From NCBI RefSeq assembly GCF_900291015.1, contig NZ_OLKL01000011.1, positions 120,735-184,734 on the forward strand: a DNA stretch of 64,000 bases, given 5' to 3'. Of this stretch, positions 1-8,804 are shown piece by piece. A program made the translations under genes and the position numbers. Within the stretch, counting starts at the first letter, position 1, and every line of letters starts with the position of its first letter. The DNA comes from Pseudomonas persica. GTDB taxonomy: Bacteria > Pseudomonadota > Gammaproteobacteria > Pseudomonadales > Pseudomonadaceae. Below the pieces are notes generated by a model. The model made no database searches. It was not told the DNA's origin and saw nothing but the letters and a program-made list of their open reading frames with translations.

Positions 1-167
1 CGGTGTTGCAACAGCTGGCGCGAGGGCGTTCGAACAAAGAAATTGCCGACAGCATGTTCCTCAGCAACAAGACGGTCAGTACCTACAAGTCGCGCCTGTT
101 GCTCAAGCTCAACGCGCGGTCGCTGGTCGACCTGATCGAGCTGGCACAACGGCAAGGGTTGAACTGA
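1..167 (+). CDS. LuxR-type response regulator, C-terminal fragment
   Basis: Only the last 54 residues are in the window; the reading frame enters at base 3 and stops at 165-167. The fragment is the second half of a LuxR/NarL helix-turn-helix: a segment reading RGRSNKEIADSMFLSNKTVS followed by TYKSRLLLKLNARS is the scaffold plus recognition helix that binds DNA in this family. The receiver domain must lie upstream, so the signal and partner kinase cannot be told. It stands alone, with a converging small gene 54 bases downstream. Confidence 0.85.
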   Translation, partial: VLQQLARGRSNKEIADSMFLSNKTVSTYKSRLLLKLNARSLVDLIELAQRQGLN

Positions 168-221
168 CCGCCAAGGCCGTAGAGCCTCCTGCCAGGAGGC
201 TTTGCCAGTGCAGGTCGCGGG

Positions 222-398
222 CTACAGATCGTAGTCGAAGTCGGCCAACTGCTTCTGCAGGCGCCTTTCTTCCAGCATATTGTCGATGGTGCGGCGTTTG
301 CTCAGGTTGGTCTTTGCGGTTTCCACCTGGGGTTCCACTTCATCCTCTGCGGTAACAAAATCATCTTCGATCGACAGGTCGTCTTTATCGCTACTCAT
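222..398 (-). CDS. PA3496-family small acidic protein
   Basis: A 58-residue soluble, strongly acidic protein with a basic middle (KTNLSKRRTIDNMLEERR) and an acidic C-terminus ending DFDYDL. It resembles the small protein encoded next to nth in P. aeruginosa (PA3496 family, annotated elsewhere as putative envelope integrity; mechanism unknown). The start at 398 is chosen because GGAG lies 7 bases before that ATG; a TTG 12 bases further upstream lacks this spacing. No domain, signal peptide or membrane helix is visible. The nth-adjacent position matches the P. aeruginosa order and supports the assignment. Confidence 0.75.
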   Translation of the reverse strand: MSSDKDDLSIEDDFVTAEDEVEPQVETAKTNLSKRRTIDNMLEERRLQKQLADFDYDL

Positions 399-502
399 GA
401 GTCGCTCCAAGCCAAGGGGCCATTGGCCGTCCTTATAACCAGAAAGCAGACGCTGGTAAAAAAGATTTTTTCAATCGTCGCAGGTGGTTTTTAGCTATCG
501 AC

Positions 503-1141
503 TCAATCGTCGGAGGTCTTGTGCTTGTACTCGCACAAATCTTCGATTCGGCAACTGCCGCACCGTGGCTTGCGTGCCTGGCACACATAGCGCCCGTGCA
601 GGATCAGCCAGTGGTGGGCGTCGAGCAGGTAGTCTTTTGGTACGAACTTGATCAGCTTTTTCTCCACTTCCAGCACCGTCTTGCCTGGCGCAATGCCTGT
701 GCGGTTGCTAACCCGGAAGATATGGGTATCCACCGCCATGGTCGGCTGGCGGAACGCCGTGTTGAGTACTACGTTGGCGGTCTTGCGGCCTACGCCGGGC
801 AGCGCTTCCAGGGCTTCGCGGGTTTGCGGTACCTGGCTGCCATGGCGCTCGATCAGCAGCCGGCAGGCTTCGATGACATTCTTGGCCTTGCTGTTGTACA
901 AGCCAATGGTCTTGATGTACTCGCTCAGTCCTTCGACGCCCAAGGCATAGATGGCCTCGGGGGTGTTGGCCACCGGGAACAGGCGGGCGGTGGCCTTGTT
1001 GACGCCGACATCGGTGGACTGCGCGGACAGTGTCACGGCGACCAGCAGTTCGAACGGGGTGGTGTAGGCCAGTTCGGTCTTCGGGTCGGGGTTGTCTTCG
1101 TGCAGCCTGCGAAAGATCTCCAGGCGTTTGGCGGCATTCAT
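503..1141 (-). CDS. nth: endonuclease III (DNA glycosylase/AP lyase)
   Basis: 212 residues, essentially the length of E. coli Nth. It removes oxidised pyrimidines from DNA and nicks the abasic site. The helix-hairpin-helix LPGVGRKTANVV holds the catalytic lysine at about residue 120, and VDTHIF holds the catalytic aspartate at about 138. The C-terminus carries the four-cysteine 4Fe-4S loop, C-x6-C-x2-C-x5-C (CQARKPRCGSCRIEDLC). The start ATG at 1141 gives the family N-terminus MNAAKRLEIF; longer reading frames upstream run into rnfE. It is the last gene of the rnf-like cluster and starts 4 bases after rnfE stops, so it is almost surely cotranscribed, as in E. coli rsx-nth. Confidence 0.97.
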   Translation of the reverse strand: MNAAKRLEIFRRLHEDNPDPKTELAYTTPFELLVAVTLSAQSTDVGVNKATARLFPVANTPEAIYALGVEGLSEYIKTIGLYNSKAKNVIEACRLLIERHGSQVPQTREALEALPGVGRKTANVVLNTAFRQPTMAVDTHIFRVSNRTGIAPGKTVLEVEKKLIKFVPKDYLLDAHHWLILHGRYVCQARKPRCGSCRIEDLCEYKHKTSDD

Positions 1142-1145
1142 GAAA

Positions 1146-1670
1146 TCAGAGCTTTCCTTGACGACGTGGTTGGGCGGGGCCCGGACGCAGCCGATTGTAC
1201 AAGGCCAACAGTAGTCCGAGCAGTAGCAAGGCACCGGGGGCCAGGCTGGCCAGGTGCAGACCGGCACCGTGGGTCAGCCATTGGCGGCTGGCACTGAGCA
1301 GCAGGCAGGTGGCAAGCAGTGTGCAAAGGTGGCTGGCGAACAGGCGCCAGCGCCCTTGATCGGGCAGCAAGTGGTCAGTGACCAGGCATTGCAGGCACAG
1401 CAGTGCGGGATAGTGGCCGAGCGAGAGAGCCAGTGGCAGCAGCCAGGCTCGCAGGGCCAGTTGCAGGCTACTGGCCAGGGCCGCCAGCAGCAGCAGGCTG
1501 GCCAGCACATAGGTCCAGGCGGCGAGCCGCTGGCGCAGGGGGGCCAGCAACAGTTGGTGAACGCTGCTCATCAGCACCGCGCACACGCCGATGGTGGCGC
1601 CTTCGCTCAGTGTCCGGGTGGCGCCCAGCAGGGGCACAAGGCTAGCACTCAGCAGGTAGAACCTATTCAT
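1146..1670 (-). CDS. rnfE: RnfE-like membrane protein (diverged)
   Basis: 174 residues, nearly all hydrophobic, with about five or six membrane spans; identified mainly by position after rnfG and before nth plus the weak Rnf/Nqr E pattern (LVPLLGATRTLSEGATIG near the N-terminus; GALLLLGLLLAL at the C-terminus). True RnfE is longer (E. coli RsxE is about 230 residues) and has LGLCP in the first helix, a cysteine that holds the intramembrane Fe-S cluster with RnfA. Here the matching position is not cysteine; a cysteine remains in PALLCLQCLVTD, where RsxE has its TNC motif. The ATG at 1670 overlaps the rnfG stop by 8 bases. Electron transfer ability is doubtful. Confidence 0.7.
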   Translation of the reverse strand: MNRFYLLSASLVPLLGATRTLSEGATIGVCAVLMSSVHQLLLAPLRQRLAAWTYVLASLLLLAALASSLQLALRAWLLPLALSLGHYPALLCLQCLVTDHLLPDQGRWRLFASHLCTLLATCLLLSASRQWLTHGAGLHLASLAPGALLLLGLLLALYNRLRPGPAQPRRQGKL

Positions 1671-2265
1671 GCGTGGTGCCCTCCAGCAGCACGCTGCGCT
1701 GCTCATCGAAATAGCTCAGCGCCTCCTGCAGCGCACCGATCACTGCCCGTGAGGTTACGGTTGCGCCGGCCAACTGGTCAAAGTCGCCCTGGTCGCGCTT
1801 CAGCGCCCAGTGATCGCCCAACTGGCGGTTGGAAAATTGCCCCAACCAGTTCACCTGCGGATCACCCAGGCGCGCGCCCAGCCCGGGGCTTTCCTGTTGC
1901 TCGACCACCTGGCTGCCGATCAGCCGGCCGTCCGCGGCGATGGCCACGCTCAGTACGATCGGCCCGGCATAGCCCTGGGCCTGGGTGACCAGGAGAATAG
2001 CGGTCGGTTTACCCGCCAGCGTGGCCCGGTAAGCTGCCAGGACACGGCTGTTTGGCCGCTGTGCGGCGGGCCTGGGCAGTGGGTTGTCCAGTGGCTGGTT
2101 GTCGTAACTGCCTTCTGGCAGTACCGCCAGCCGTTGGCGGCTGTTCAGTTGTTTCTCGGCGTCGGCGATGGCCGTGCTGGTCCAGTGCCGCCAGACCAGG
2201 GTGGCCGACAGCGCTAGTGCTCCGGTCAGCAGCAGCAGGCCCACCTCACGCACCAGGCGCTTCAT
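1663..2265 (-). CDS. rnfG: RnfG-like periplasmic FMN-binding subunit
   Basis: 200 residues. One N-terminal membrane helix (LVREVGLLLLTGALALSATLVW), then a periplasmic FMN-binding domain. The motif LAGATVTSRAV near residue 165-175 matches the (S/D)GATxTS flavinylation site, where FMN is esterified to the threonine. The spacing and the GxIVLSVAIAADGRLIGSQV strand before it also fit the family. It starts inside the last codon of rnfD (ATGA overlap) and its end overlaps rnfE. It is one of the better conserved genes of the cluster. Covalent attachment would need the flavin transferase ApbE, which is not in this window. Confidence 0.88.
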   Translation of the reverse strand: MKRLVREVGLLLLTGALALSATLVWRHWTSTAIADAEKQLNSRQRLAVLPEGSYDNQPLDNPLPRPAAQRPNSRVLAAYRATLAGKPTAILLVTQAQGYAGPIVLSVAIAADGRLIGSQVVEQQESPGLGARLGDPQVNWLGQFSNRQLGDHWALKRDQGDFDQLAGATVTSRAVIGALQEALSYFDEQRSVLLEGTTHE

Positions 2266-3236
2266 CGGGCAACCTGCTGGCGCTGCAAGGCCAGGCGTTC
2301 GAGGCTCGGCGCCATGAGGTTCATCAGCAGGATGGCGAACGCCGTACCGTCCGGGTAGCTGCCCCAGGTGCGGATCAGGTAGATCAGCAGGCCCGCGCCC
2401 AGGCCAAACCCCAGCTTCGCCCACTCCTGCCGGGGGCCGGACACCGGTTCGGTGGCAATGAAGAATGCCGCCATCATGGTCGAGCCGGAGAACAGGTGTA
2501 GCAGGGGGGAACCGTTGGAGTCCGAACCCGAGCCATTCCAGCCCAGCAGGCTGAACAGGAACAACCCTGCCAGCAAACCAACCGGCGCATGCCAGCTGAT
2601 CACCTTGCGCTGCAGCAGGAACAGGCCGCCCAGCAGGAACGCCAGGTTGACCCATTCGCTGCCTCGCCCACCGATGCTGCCGAAGCCCGGGTGGCTGGCA
2701 AACAGTTCATCGAGGGTCTGGCTGCGGTTGTGGCGCAGGCCGTCGAGCAGTGTCGGCCGGGCCCAGGCATCGATCTGCTCGCTACCGGCGAACACCTGCT
2801 GCAGGCTGTCGAGCAGGCCAGGTGCCGGCCCTGGCCAATGGTTCATCTGCAGCGGGAAGCTCAGCAGCACGAAGGCGTAGCCGACCATGGCCGGGTTGAA
2901 CAGGTTGCGCCCGACCCCGCCAAAGGCCTGCTTGCCGAGGCCGATGGCAACACTGGCAGCGACCACCGGCAACCACCACGGTGCCAGGGTGGGCAGGGCG
3001 GCGGTCAGTAACACGGCAGTCACCAGTGCGCTGCCGTCGTTCAGCGCCGTGCGCAGCGGTTGTGCGCGCCAGGTGAGCAACAACGCCTCGCACAGCAGCG
3101 CGGCACTGGCGCACAGCAACAGGTTCAGTAGCAAACTCCAGCCATGCAACCAGAACAGCGTCAGCAGGCCAGGCACGCAGGCCAGCAACACCAGGCCCAT
3201 GCTGGTGCGTAGTCGTGGGTCGGGCTTGGCGGTCAT
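2262..3236 (-). CDS. rnfD: RnfD-like membrane FMN-binding subunit
   Basis: 324 residues with about nine membrane spans; a little shorter than E. coli RsxD (about 350). Family signatures are clear: GLGKQAFGGVGRNLFNPAM early in the protein, FSGSTMMAAFFIATEPVSGP, and IRTWGSYPDGTAFAILLMN near the end. In true RnfD an FMN is bound to the threonine of an SGAT motif in the middle loop; here the matching region reads DAWARPTLLDGL, so the threonine may be kept but in an altered context. ATG at 3236 overlaps the rnfA stop as ATGA and the gene ends in an ATGA overlap with rnfG, so the block is translationally coupled. Confidence 0.88.
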   Translation of the reverse strand: MTAKPDPRLRTSMGLVLLACVPGLLTLFWLHGWSLLLNLLLCASAALLCEALLLTWRAQPLRTALNDGSALVTAVLLTAALPTLAPWWLPVVAASVAIGLGKQAFGGVGRNLFNPAMVGYAFVLLSFPLQMNHWPGPAPGLLDSLQQVFAGSEQIDAWARPTLLDGLRHNRSQTLDELFASHPGFGSIGGRGSEWVNLAFLLGGLFLLQRKVISWHAPVGLLAGLFLFSLLGWNGSGSDSNGSPLLHLFSGSTMMAAFFIATEPVSGPRQEWAKLGFGLGAGLLIYLIRTWGSYPDGTAFAILLMNLMAPSLERLALQRQQVAR

Positions 3237-3781
3237 TGGGCGAACAGCCCGTTGAAGCCGGAAAACGCCATGGCCATGACCCCGACACCGAGCAGTTCGA
3301 TGGGCAGGCCACGCAGTGCCTCGGGTACCTCGCCATGAGCGCTGCGCTGGCGCAGGTCGGCGAACAGGGCCAGCGCCAGCCAGAAGCCACCACCGGCCAG
3401 CAGGGCTTGCAGCAGCGTAGCGAGCCATGTGCTGTCGTCGTTTGCCTGTTGCAGGGTCAGCCCCAATCCTGCCGCGTTGCTCAACAGCAGCGCGGGCAGC
3501 TCCGTCACCGGCCAGGTCGGGTGCCACCTTGTCAGCAGCCATGGCACGCCCCAGGCGAGCACGGCCAGCCAAGGCAACAACAAGAACAGCGCAAGGTCCT
3601 GGGCCTGGAATGGGGCAAGCACCACGTGCAACAGTAGCTGTGCGCCAATCATGCCCAAGGCAATGCACAGTGTGCAGGCAAGGCCGTGCACGTGCAGGTG
3701 CAGCCTGGGGAGTGGCTGTTGTTGCAGGCACAGGTGATTGACCAGCGCGGCGCTGATCAGGACCAGGATGTAGTCGCTCAT
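3233..3781 (-). CDS. rnfA: RnfA-like membrane protein (diverged)
   Basis: 182 residues, about six membrane helices. The N-terminus MSDYILVLISAALVNHLCL matches the RnfA pattern (E. coli MTDYLLLFVGTVLVNNFVL), and the C-terminus GVGVMAMAFSGFNGLFAQ matches its last helix. The two cysteines that in RnfA bind the intramembrane 2Fe-2S cluster (LGLCPF and TNCAVLG in E. coli) are replaced: the first region reads PLPRLHL and the second LLLSNAAGLGL. It is the first gene of the cluster, 108 bases after metG. In complete systems rnfB and rnfC follow rnfA; here rnfD follows directly by ATGA overlap. Confidence 0.75.
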   Translation of the reverse strand: MSDYILVLISAALVNHLCLQQQPLPRLHLHVHGLACTLCIALGMIGAQLLLHVVLAPFQAQDLALFLLLPWLAVLAWGVPWLLTRWHPTWPVTELPALLLSNAAGLGLTLQQANDDSTWLATLLQALLAGGGFWLALALFADLRQRSAHGEVPEALRGLPIELLGVGVMAMAFSGFNGLFAQ

Positions 3782-3844
3782 GAGATGACGATAGCCGGGA
3801 ATCGGGGTGATTGTCCGGGTTTGGCATCAAGGTGCGGGAGTCAT

Positions 3845-3872
3845 TGTGGGAGCGGGCGTGCCCGCTCCCACA
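3845..3872. repeat. perfect short palindrome between metG and rnfA
   Basis: Inverted repeat TGTGGGAGCGGGC / GCCCGCTCCCACA with almost no loop, of the same family as the half-sites of the REP elements found throughout the window. It lies between the metG stop and the rnfA start and could act as a transcription end or mRNA-stabilising hairpin; no T-run follows on either strand. Confidence 0.7.
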
Positions 3873-3889
3873 AGGTCCGGCAGGTTTTG

Positions 3890-5929
3890 TTACTTGATGC
3901 GCTGGCCTGGCTTGGCACCGCTGTCCGGGCTCAGCAGGTAAATCTCTTCACCGCCAGGGCCGGCCGCCATGACCATGCCTTCGGACACGCCAAAGCGCAT
4001 CTTCCGTGGCTTGAGGTTGGCTACCATCATGGTCAGGCGGCCTTCCAGCAGGGACGGGTCGGGGTAGGCCGACTTGATGCCGGAGAACACGTTGCGGCGC
4101 TCGTCACCGATGTCCAGGGTCAGTTGCAGCAGCTTGTCGGCACCCGGTACGGCTTCGGCCTTGACGATCAGTGCCACGCGCAGGTCGACGGCAGCGAAGG
4201 TGTCGAACTCGATTTCCGCTGACAGCGGGTCCTTGGCCAGTTCGCCATTGCCGGCCGGGGCCTTGGCTTCGGCGGCCAGCAGGTCTTCCTTGCTGGCGGC
4301 GACCATGGCTTCGACCTTGGCCGGCTCGATGCGGCTCATCAGCGCCTTGAACGGGTTCAGCTGGTGGTTTTCCAGGCGCGACAGGTGGTCGTTCCAGGTC
4401 AACGGGGCCACGTTGAGGAAGGCTTCGGCGTCGGCAGCCAGCACTGGCAGCACCGGCTTGAGGAAGATCACCAGCTGGCGGAACAGGTTGATGCCCTGGG
4501 CGCAGATGGCCTGCACTTCATCCTGCTTGCCGTCCTGCTTTGCCAGCGACCACGGGGCCTTGTCGGCGATCCAGGCGTTGGCGCGGTCGGCCAGCGCCAT
4601 GATTTCGCGCATGGCACGGCCGAAGTCGCGGCCTTCATAGGCGTCGGCGATCGACGGGGCGGCCGCCAGGAAGGCTTCGGTCAGCTCCGGTGCGGCATCG
4701 CCAGCCACCATCACGCCTTCGTTGCCCTTGTGGATGAAACCGGCACAGCGGCTGGCGATGTTGACCACCTTGCCGACCAGATCGGAGTTGACCTTCTGCA
4801 CGAAGTCTTCCAGGTTCAGGTCCAGGTCATCGACGCCACGACCCAGCTTGGCCGCGTAGTAGTAACGCAGGTATTCCGGCTGCAGGTGGTCGAGGTAGGT
4901 GCGGGCCTTGATGAAGGTGCCGCGCGACTTGGACATCTTGGCGCCGTTCACGGTCAGGTAGCCGTGCACGTTGACCGCGCTCGGCTTGCGGAAGCCGGCG
5001 CCTTCGAGCATGGCTGGCCAGAACAGGGCGTGGAAGTTGACGATGTCCTTGCCGATGAAGTGGTACAGCTCGGCCTTGGAGCCTTCGTTCCAGAATGCGT
5101 CGAAGTCCAGCTCCGGACGGCGTGCGCAGAGGTTCTTGAAGCTGGCCATGTAGCCGATCGGCGCATCCAGCCACACGTAGAAGTACTTGCCTGGCTCACC
5201 CGGGATCTCGAAGCCGAAGTACGGCGCGTCGCGGGAGATGTCCCATTCCTGCAGGCCCGAGTCCAGCCACTCGGCCAGCTTGTTGGCGACCGCGTCCTGC
5301 AGCGTGCCGCTACGGGTCCACTGTTGCAGCATGGCCTGGAAGTCGGGCAGCTTGAAGAAGAAGTGCTGGGAGTCACGCAGAACCGGGGTGGCACCGGAGA
5401 TGGCCGACTTGGGGTTCTTCAGCTCGGTGGGCGCGTAGGTGGCGCCGCATTTTTCGCAGTTGTCGCCGTACTGGTCTTCGGCCGCGCACTTGGGGCAGGT
5501 ACCCTTGATGAAGCGGTCGGCGAGGAACATGCCCTTTTCCGGGTCGAAGTACTGGGTCACCGAACGGGTGGCGATGTGCCCGGCTTCACGCAGGCGCGTG
5601 TAGATCAGGCCCGACAGCTCGCGGTTCTCTTCGCTGTGGGTGGAGTGGAAGTTGTCGAAATCCACCAGGAAGTCGGCGAAGTCGCTGCTGTGCTCGGCCT
5701 GGACATTGGCGATCAGCTGTTCCGGGGTGATGCCTTCCTTCTCGGCACGCAGCATGATGGCCGAACCGTGGGCGTCGTCGGCACAGACGTAGATGCACTG
5801 GTTGCCGCGCAGCTTCTGGAAGCGGACCCACATGTCTGTCTGGATGTACTCGAGCATATGGCCAAGGTGGATCGATCCATTGGCATAGGGCAAGGCGCTG
5901 GTGACGAGAATCTGACGTGGCTCGGACAT
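3890..5929 (-). CDS. metG: methionyl-tRNA synthetase
   Basis: 679 residues, the size of the long bacterial MetRS. It charges tRNA-Met in the cytoplasm. The class I signature HLGH is at residues 21-24 and MSKSRGTF at about 335-342. A zinc-binding knuckle with four cysteines (CPKC...CEKC) lies in the connective domain near residues 145-165. The C-terminal 110 residues form the tRNA-binding dimerisation domain ([20 protein letters not shown]). The start at 5929 gives [18 protein letters not shown], the family N-terminus; the frame stays open upstream but the extension is unrelated. It is divergent from apbC, with about 158 bases between the two starts for promoters. Confidence 0.98.
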   Translation of the reverse strand: MSEPRQILVTSALPYANGSIHLGHMLEYIQTDMWVRFQKLRGNQCIYVCADDAHGSAIMLRAEKEGITPEQLIANVQAEHSSDFADFLVDFDNFHSTHSEENRELSGLIYTRLREAGHIATRSVTQYFDPEKGMFLADRFIKGTCPKCAAEDQYGDNCEKCGATYAPTELKNPKSAISGATPVLRDSQHFFFKLPDFQAMLQQWTRSGTLQDAVANKLAEWLDSGLQEWDISRDAPYFGFEIPGEPGKYFYVWLDAPIGYMASFKNLCARRPELDFDAFWNEGSKAELYHFIGKDIVNFHALFWPAMLEGAGFRKPSAVNVHGYLTVNGAKMSKSRGTFIKARTYLDHLQPEYLRYYYAAKLGRGVDDLDLNLEDFVQKVNSDLVGKVVNIASRCAGFIHKGNEGVMVAGDAAPELTEAFLAAAPSIADAYEGRDFGRAMREIMALADRANAWIADKAPWSLAKQDGKQDEVQAICAQGINLFRQLVIFLKPVLPVLAADAEAFLNVAPLTWNDHLSRLENHQLNPFKALMSRIEPAKVEAMVAASKEDLLAAEAKAPAGNGELAKDPLSAEIEFDTFAAVDLRVALIVKAEAVPGADKLLQLTLDIGDERRNVFSGIKSAYPDPSLLEGRLTMMVANLKPRKMRFGVSEGMVMAAGPGGEEIYLLSPDSGAKPGQRIK

Positions 5930-6087
5930 GGTGGCTCGGCTACTTATCTGGCGACGGGGTAAAAATGAGGTTGATCGGCCACTATAAAGGGCTGGCGAAG
6001 ATATTTCACCCCGCATGCGCATCTGCTGACGATTGACGGGTTAGGATAGGCGTCTGTTTTACATTCAGTTTGCCAATGGGAGTCTCC

Positions 6088-7182
6088 ATGAGTGCCGTCA
6101 CCCGTGCCGCCGTCGAAGGCGTGCTTCGCCAGTACACCGACCCCTACCTGAACCAGGACCCGGTCAGCGCCGGTTGCGTGCGCGCCATCGATATCCAGGG
6201 CGGGCAGGTCAGCGTGCAGTTGCAGCTGGGTTATGCCGCAGGGCTGTTCAAGAACGGCTGGGCCCAGGTGCTGCAGACCGCCATCGGCAACATCGAGGGC
6301 GTCAGCAGTGCCCAGGTATCGATCGACTGCGTGGTGGCCGCGCACAAGGCCCAGACCCAGGTGCCGGCCATGGCCAACGTCAAGAACATCATCGCCGTAG
6401 CCTCGGGCAAGGGTGGTGTGGGCAAGTCGACCACCGCGGCCAACCTGGCCCTGGCGCTGGCCCGCGAGGGTGCGCGGGTGGGTATTCTCGATGCCGACAT
6501 CTATGGCCCCAGCCAGGGCGTGATGTTCGGTATCGCCGAAGGCACGCGCCCGCAGATCCGCGAGCAGAAGTGGTTCGTGCCGATCAAGGCGCATGGCGTG
6601 GAAGTCATGTCCATGGCGTTTCTCACCGACGACAACACGCCGATGGTCTGGCGTGGCCCGATGGTCTCCGGTGCGCTGCTGCAACTGGTGACCCAGACCG
6701 CCTGGGACGATCTGGATTACCTGGTGATCGACATGCCGCCGGGCACCGGTGACATCCAGCTGACCCTGGCACAGAAAGTACCGGTGGCCGGCTCGGTGAT
6801 CGTCACCACCCCGCAGGACCTGGCCCTGCTGGATGCCAAGAAGGGCGTGGAGATGTTCCGCAAGGTCAACATCCCGGTGCTCGGCGTGGTGGAAAACATG
6901 GCCGTGCACATCTGCTCGAACTGCGGCCATGCCGAGCACCTGTTCGGCGAAGGCGGTGGCGAAAAGCTGGCGAGCCAGTATGGCGTCGACCTGCTGGCGT
7001 CGTTGCCGCTGTCGATGCTCATCCGCGAGCAGGCCGACAATGGCAAGCCGACCGCGATCGCCGAACCGGAAAGCCAGATCGCCATGATCTACCAGGAGCT
7101 GGCGCGCCAGGTGGGCGCGCGGATCGTGCTGCAGGAAGCGGCAGCACCGGCGATGCCGAGCATTACCATCAGCGAAGATTGA
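6088..7182 (+). CDS. apbC: iron-sulfur cluster carrier ATPase ApbC/Mrp
   Basis: 364 residues. N-terminal MIP18-like domain (about 1-85), then a MinD/ParA-type P-loop ATPase with the deviant Walker A GKGGVGKST at about residues 107-115 and DADIYGPSQG just after. Near residue 275 a CSNC pair is the conserved CxxC that bridges the Fe-S cluster in the dimer. It stores and delivers 4Fe-4S clusters to apoproteins. ATG at 6088 is preferred because GGGAG ends 5 bases before it; upstream TTG/ATG codons lack a ribosome site. Divergent from metG, a common pairing in gammaproteobacteria. A REP element and terminator follow. Confidence 0.96.
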   Translation: MSAVTRAAVEGVLRQYTDPYLNQDPVSAGCVRAIDIQGGQVSVQLQLGYAAGLFKNGWAQVLQTAIGNIEGVSSAQVSIDCVVAAHKAQTQVPAMANVKNIIAVASGKGGVGKSTTAANLALALAREGARVGILDADIYGPSQGVMFGIAEGTRPQIREQKWFVPIKAHGVEVMSMAFLTDDNTPMVWRGPMVSGALLQLVTQTAWDDLDYLVIDMPPGTGDIQLTLAQKVPVAGSVIVTTPQDLALLDAKKGVEMFRKVNIPVLGVVENMAVHICSNCGHAEHLFGEGGGEKLASQYGVDLLASLPLSMLIREQADNGKPTAIAEPESQIAMIYQELARQVGARIVLQEAAAPAMPSITISED

Positions 7183-7197
7183 TCTGTCAGACCGAGT

Positions 7198-7275
7198 CGC
7201 CCGCTCCCACAGGTATAGCGCAGCCTTCAAATACCGCGCGGCCCCTGTGGGAGCGGGTTTACCCGCGAAGAGGCT
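7198..7275. repeat. REP element pair
   Basis: Inverted halves: CCCGCTCCCACAGG on the left and CCTGTGGGAGCGGGTTTACC then CGCGAAGAGGC on the right. The right half carries the full P. putida-type REP core. Located just after apbC. Confidence 0.85.
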
Positions 7276-7297
7276 GGCTCGGTCTTTCAGCCAGGCA

Positions 7298-7328
7298 TAA
7301 AAAAACCCGCCAGAAGGCGGGTTTTTTT
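7298..7328. terminator. bidirectional intrinsic terminator
   Basis: AAAAAACCCGCC-AGAA-GGCGGGTTTTTTT: a six-pair GC stem with A-run before and T-run after, so it can stop both apbC (+) and the cold-shock gene (-). Confidence 0.92.
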
Positions 7329-7352
7329 GAAAGCTAGGAAGCTTCGATCGAC

Positions 7353-7562
7353 TTAGGCGATCTGAACTTCTTCAGCCTGCATGCCTTTCTGGCCGCGGGT
7401 AGCGACGAAAGTAACAGCCTGGCCTTCTTTCAGGGTTTTGAAGCCGTCAGCTTGGATGGCTTTGAAGTGCACGAACAGGTCGTCGCCCGACTGAGGGGTG
7501 ATGAAGCCGTAGCCTTTCTCATCGTTGAACCACTTAACAACGCCTTGTTGACGATTGGACAT
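7353..7562 (-). CDS. cold-shock domain protein (CspA family)
   Basis: 69 residues, a single cold-shock domain, the normal CspA size. RNP1 (KGYGFI) and RNP2 (DLFVHF), the aromatic RNA/ssDNA-binding strips, are intact. It binds single-stranded nucleic acid and melts RNA structure. AAGGAG lies 8 bases before the ATG at 7562. Whether it is cold-induced cannot be read directly. Single-gene unit ending at a strong terminator. Confidence 0.96.
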   Translation of the reverse strand: MSNRQQGVVKWFNDEKGYGFITPQSGDDLFVHFKAIQADGFKTLKEGQAVTFVATRGQKGMQAEEVQIA

Positions 7563-7890
7563 TTTTCTGTCTCCTTGGACAATTTGATAACGGTCAGGAA
7601 AAACCCTGGCCGGGACTGAGCGCAAAGAGAGCAGAAAATTCAGCGATGGGCCGATCAGGATCGTGCATCAAACTAGATATTCTCGGTGTCACGTGCAGCA
7701 CAGTGGCAACACCTTACCCCACTTTCCGCAACCTGCCAATGGTCAGAAGCCGCTTTATGCAAATTCGGATCGACGGCGGCTGCAGCCCCCGCTCGGCGCG
7801 GGATGAGGCATGGAACTTTAACCTGGGCGCCGGGACCGGTAAGATGCGCGTCTCGAATTTTCACCTCGCAACTCTTCAGGACACCCCGCC
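7563..7890. other. intergenic region between divergent csp and dcd
   Basis: 328 bases without a convincing gene. It must hold the divergent promoters of the cold-shock gene and of dcd. An AT-rich patch near 7670-7685 on the minus strand is the most likely core promoter of the cold-shock gene, which would give it an untranslated leader of roughly 100 bases, as usual for csp genes. No clear operator seen. Short open frames here overlap both promoters and are rejected. Confidence 0.5.
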
Positions 7891-8457
7891 ATGAGCATCA
7901 AATCGGACAAGTGGATTCGCCGCATGGCGCAGGAACACGGCATGATCGAACCGTTCGTCGAGCGCCAGGTGCGCGGCGAGCAGGACAACCGGGTGATTTC
8001 CTTCGGCGTCTCCAGCTACGGTTACGACGTGCGCTGCGCCGACGAATTCAAGGTGTTCACCAACATCAACTCGGCCACCGTCGACCCGAAGAACTTCGAT
8101 GCCGGTAGTTTCGTCGACATCAAGAGCGACGTGTGCATTATCCCGCCGAACTCCTTCGCCCTGGCGCGCACCGTCGAGTATTTTCGCATTCCGCGCGACG
8201 TGCTGACCATCTGCCTGGGCAAGAGCACCTACGCCCGCTGCGGCATCATCGTCAACGTCACCCCGCTCGAGCCAGAGTGGGAAGGCCACGTGACGCTGGA
8301 GTTCTCCAACACCACCACGCTGCCGGCGAAGATCTACGCCAACGAAGGTGTGGCACAGATGCTGTTCCTGCAGTCCGACGAAGAATGCGAAGTGTCGTAC
8401 AAGGACCGTGGCGGCAAGTACCAAGGCCAGCGCGGCGTCACCCTGCCGCGCACCTGA
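7891..8457 (+). CDS. dcd: dCTP deaminase
   Basis: 188 residues, trimeric dUTPase-fold enzyme that deaminates dCTP to dUTP for thymidylate synthesis. Family signatures: [42 protein letters not shown] with the catalytic glutamate, and [13 protein letters not shown] at the C-terminus, which closes over the nucleotide. Single gene followed by its own hairpin terminator. Confidence 0.97.
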   Translation: MSIKSDKWIRRMAQEHGMIEPFVERQVRGEQDNRVISFGVSSYGYDVRCADEFKVFTNINSATVDPKNFDAGSFVDIKSDVCIIPPNSFALARTVEYFRIPRDVLTICLGKSTYARCGIIVNVTPLEPEWEGHVTLEFSNTTTLPAKIYANEGVAQMLFLQSDEECEVSYKDRGGKYQGQRGVTLPRT

Positions 8458-8465
8458 ACCGACGA

Positions 8466-8490
8466 GCGCGGGGAATTTCCCCGCGCCTTT
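8466..8490 (+). terminator. terminator-like hairpin after dcd
   Basis: GCGCGGGGAA-T-TTCCCCGCGC, an eight-pair GC stem directly after the dcd stop, followed only by CTTTGG, so the T-run is weak. Confidence 0.7.
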
Positions 8491-8552
8491 GGCACTCCAA
8501 AGGGTAACGCCGGTGCGCATTGATGCGCAGCGGCTCTCGTCAGGAGCTGCCA

Positions 8553-8780
8553 ATGAAACTCCACCCCGCAATCAGTGCCAAGCTTGCTGGCCTACAGCCC
8601 AATCACGTCGGTTTGCTGCCATGGTCACTGCTGGCGTACCCGCTGCCTATGCAGGCGGGGGGCGTACCTCACCAGCCAGATCCGGATGACCCGCAACCAC
8701 CGGACCCCGGTGAGAAACCACCCATGGAGCCGGGCGAGCCGACCCTGCCTGACGAGCCGCCACCCGCGCCTGTGGCCTGA
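8553..8780 (+). CDS. proline-rich small protein, unknown
   Basis: 75 residues. The first half contains a mildly hydrophobic stretch (HVGLLPWSLLAYPLPMQAGG); the second half is almost entirely Pro, Asp and Glu (QPDPDDPQPPDPGEKPP, then EPGEPTLPDEPPPAP). CAGGAG lies about 6 bases before the ATG at 8553, which supports translation. No known domain. The extended acidic proline tail suggests a disordered periplasmic or cytosolic segment; export is uncertain as the N-terminus is not a standard signal peptide. Confidence 0.6.
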   Translation: MKLHPAISAKLAGLQPNHVGLLPWSLLAYPLPMQAGGVPHQPDPDDPQPPDPGEKPPMEPGEPTLPDEPPPAPVA

Positions 8781-8804
8781 GCAACACTGCAACGGTTTGC
8801 CTGA

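Noticed and set aside
521..1297. 258-residue open frame on the plus strand
   Set aside because: Antisense to nth; no ribosome site or domain.
4364..5962. 532-residue open frame on the plus strand
   Set aside because: Lies fully antisense to metG; its composition is the shadow of high-GC third codon positions and metG has all synthetase motifs.
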